Below, piece by piece: positions 21,666 through 23,273 of a stretch of 23,273 bases of DNA (the stretch's first letter is position 1; the number at the start of each line of letters is the position of its first letter). The DNA lies in assembly GCA_964292295.1 (NCBI GenBank), contig CAXYVC010000029.1, positions 1 to 23,273 of the forward strand. The letters run 5' to 3'. Below the pieces are notes generated by a model. The model did no database searches. It saw only the letters and a program-made list of their open reading frames with translations, and was not told where the DNA came from. The position numbers and the translations under genes were made by a program. Origin of the DNA: CAXYVC01 sp964292295. GTDB lineage: Bacteria > Acidobacteriota > Holophagae > Holophagales > Holophagaceae.

Positions 21666-23273
21666 TCACTGGGCCTCCAGGGCCGCCAGGGCGGCCTGGG
21701 CCTCCGCGCTTTCGGGGTGGTGCAGCAGGCATTCCCTCAGGTAGCGCCGGGCGCCGTCCGGATCCTGGAGCATCTGCCGCGTCTCGGCGAGCTGGACCAG
21801 GGCCTCCGCGTCGGTGACCTCCAGGTGCAGGGCCTGGCGCCAGTGCTGCTCGGCGCGGGCGTACTCCCCCAGGTCCATGCAGGCGTGACCCGCATCCAGC
21901 ACCATCCGCAGGTTTCCGCTCTCCATCCGGGCGGCCTGTTCCAGGGCCTCCCGGGCGGGCAGGCCTTCCCCGAGATGTGCGTGGGCCAGGCCGCGGAGGT
22001 GCCACCAGGCCGGACGCTGGCGAAGGGCCACGGGCATCCGGTCGAGGAAGGCGGGCAGGGCCTCCCAGGCTTCCAGGCCGGCCATACATTCCCCCTGGAG
22101 CAGCAGGAGCTCGGGGTCCTCCGGCTGGCGCTCCAGCAGGGGCGCCAGGCCCGCGAAGGCCTCTTCGTGGCGGCCCAGGGCGGTCAGGACCTGGAGGCGG
22201 AGCGGGGGATGGCGGTCGCCCACCGCCCCCGGCGGGAGTTCCTGGAGCAGTTCCCAGGCGGCTTCGGGATTCCCTTCCACCAGATGGGCCACCTCGGCCC
22301 GCCGGAAGCGCCACTCGTGGAGCTGGGCCTCGTCCGGGGAGCCGGGGCCGGGCGTCTCCGGCAGCAGGCGCTGCGCCAGGTGCAGGGCCTCCAGCGCCTG
22401 CCCGGTGGCCTGCAGGGCCATGGCGGCGTGGAAGCGCTCCATCCAGAGGCGGAAGGAGCGCGGGGCGTGCTCCAGGGCCTCCGTGGCGGCCGCCCAGGCG
22501 CCCCGGGCATCCCCCAGGGCACGCAGGGCGACGAGTTCCGCCTCCCAGAGCATCTGGGGCCGGCGCGGGGGGGGCAGGCCCCGGGCCAGCAGCAGGACTT
22601 CGTGGAACTTCTGCTGCCGCAGCAGGTGGAGGGCGGCGTGGCACCGGTCCCAGCCGAGGCGCGGATCCCCGTGGCGGTGGAGGAGCAGCACCAGGGATTC
22701 CTCGAAGACGTAGGCCAGCTGGGGCGGAAGTCCCTGGCTGCCGAGCCGCACCGGCGGGGTGTCGGCGCCGCGCCGCTCCTGGAGGGCGGCCTCCATCAGG
22801 GCCTCCAGGAGGAGGGGATCCTCGGCCGCAGCGGGCACGGCGGCCACCCGGTGCTCCCAGGCGCGGGCCTCGCGCTCCGGCGTGGGCTCGCGCAGCAGCA
22901 GCAGGGCGAGATGGTGCCGTAGTCGGGCCAGGTCCGGGTGGCGGCGGACCAGGGCTTCGCCCCTTGCGAGGAGGGCCTCCGAGGGCTGCGGGGGGAAGGC
23001 ACGCAGGAAGCGCCGGAGGGCAGGCCGGGACGCCAGGGGCTGGCGAAGGAGCTGGGCTTCCTGGAAGGCCTGCCAAGCCTCGTCCCGCCGCCCGGCGGCC
23101 AGGAGGACGCGCCCCTCCAGCAGCCCCAGACGGTAGCTCCGTTCCCCTCCCGGGCGCGGGGTGCGCGCCAGGAAGGCCAGCAGGCGCTCGGGCGTCCAGC
23201 CCGAGGCCCAGCCCAGCTCCGCCGTGCGCAGGCGGCGCGCCGCGGCGGGGCGGAGGAGGGCAGCGAGCCCCGG
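21666..23273 (-). CDS. Large TPR-repeat protein, 5' part outside the window
   Basis: The frame is open from the right edge to the TGA at 21666-21668, giving 535 residues of the C-terminal part; the start is not in the window. It is rich in Ala and Leu and built almost wholly of helical TPR-like pairs. Examples are LGLLEGRVLLAAGRRDEAW, LVALRALGDARGAWAAATEA, LQVLTALGRHEEAFAGLAP, HLRGLAHAHLGEGLPAREAL, HACMDLGEYARAEQHWRQAL and TRQMLQDPDGARRYLRECL. Such solenoids bind other proteins. No catalytic domain or membrane segment is visible in this part. An internal GTG at 22847 could be taken for the start, but the repeats continue upstream of it without a break, so the protein is longer. Partner and role are unknown. 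Confidence 0.8.
   Translation of the reverse strand, partial: PGLAALLRPAAARRLRTAELGWASGWTPERLLAFLARTPRPGGERSYRLGLLEGRVLLAAGRRDEAWQAFQEAQLLRQPLASRPALRRFLRAFPPQPSEALLARGEALVRRHPDLARLRHHLALLLLREPTPEREARAWEHRVAAVPAAAEDPLLLEALMEAALQERRGADTPPVRLGSQGLPPQLAYVFEESLVLLLHRHGDPRLGWDRCHAALHLLRQQKFHEVLLLARGLPPPRRPQMLWEAELVALRALGDARGAWAAATEALEHAPRSFRLWMERFHAAMALQATGQALEALHLAQRLLPETPGPGSPDEAQLHEWRFRRAEVAHLVEGNPEAAWELLQELPPGAVGDRHPPLRLQVLTALGRHEEAFAGLAPLLERQPEDPELLLLQGECMAGLEAWEALPAFLDRMPVALRQRPAWWHLRGLAHAHLGEGLPAREALEQAARMESGNLRMVLDAGHACMDLGEYARAEQHWRQALHLEVTDAEALVQLAETRQMLQDPDGARRYLRECLLHHPESAEAQAALAALEAQ

Overview
The window comes from a GC-rich Gram-negative bacterium: it carries an outer-membrane Wzi-type protein, a second probable outer-membrane barrel, and an undecaprenyl-phosphate sugar transferase. 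Very high GC in the housekeeping genes, short 5' leaders and pervasive start/stop overlaps would fit Acidobacteriota of the Holophaga/Geothrix kind, but that assignment is a guess from style, not from a marker gene.

Region 1 (1-8.55 kb) is a surface-polysaccharide locus read on the minus strand. From upstream to downstream it holds a GalE-type epimerase (7533-8462) and a WcaJ/EpsE-type initiating sugar transferase (6889-7536). The housekeeping RNase gene pnp (4637-6739) follows. Then come a Wzy/O-antigen-ligase-like membrane protein (3170-4501), a GT4 glycosyltransferase (2154-3173), a GT2 glycosyltransferase (1262-2113) and a WbbJ-like acetyltransferase (714-1265). The locus ends at a truncated ISAs1-family insertion sequence that runs off the left edge. 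The genes at 0.7-4.5 kb are visibly poorer in GC than pnp and the rest, as expected for exchanged polysaccharide genes. A consensus-like promoter with a dyad lies in front of the epimerase.

Region 2 (8.7-12.3 kb, plus strand) holds a 75-residue biotinyl/lipoyl-like protein that lacks the modified lysine, a class I dihydroorotase (pyrC), a Wzi-family outer-membrane protein whose start overlaps the pyrC stop, and a small secreted barrel-like protein. A perfect inverted repeat buries the pyrC ribosome binding site.

Region 3 (12.3-18.0 kb, plus strand) is a tightly coupled sulfur operon. It encodes an SsuA/TauA-type binding protein broken by a one-base frameshift, its ATPase and permease, APS kinase (cysC), and ATP sulfurylase subunits CysD and CysN. 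CysN carries a degenerate second APS-kinase domain. Import of a sulfur source and its activation to APS/PAPS thus lie in one transcription unit. A 44-bp perfect palindrome closes it and probably serves the convergent SPFH gene too.

Region 4 (18.0-23.3 kb) has mixed orientations: an SPFH-SHOCT protein, a small secreted PepSY-like protein and an ArnA-type formyltransferase on the minus strand; a transglutaminase-like TPR protein on the plus strand; and a large TPR protein on the minus strand that runs off the right edge. No tRNA, rRNA or CRISPR array was seen, and no gene-free stretch exceeds about 260 bases.
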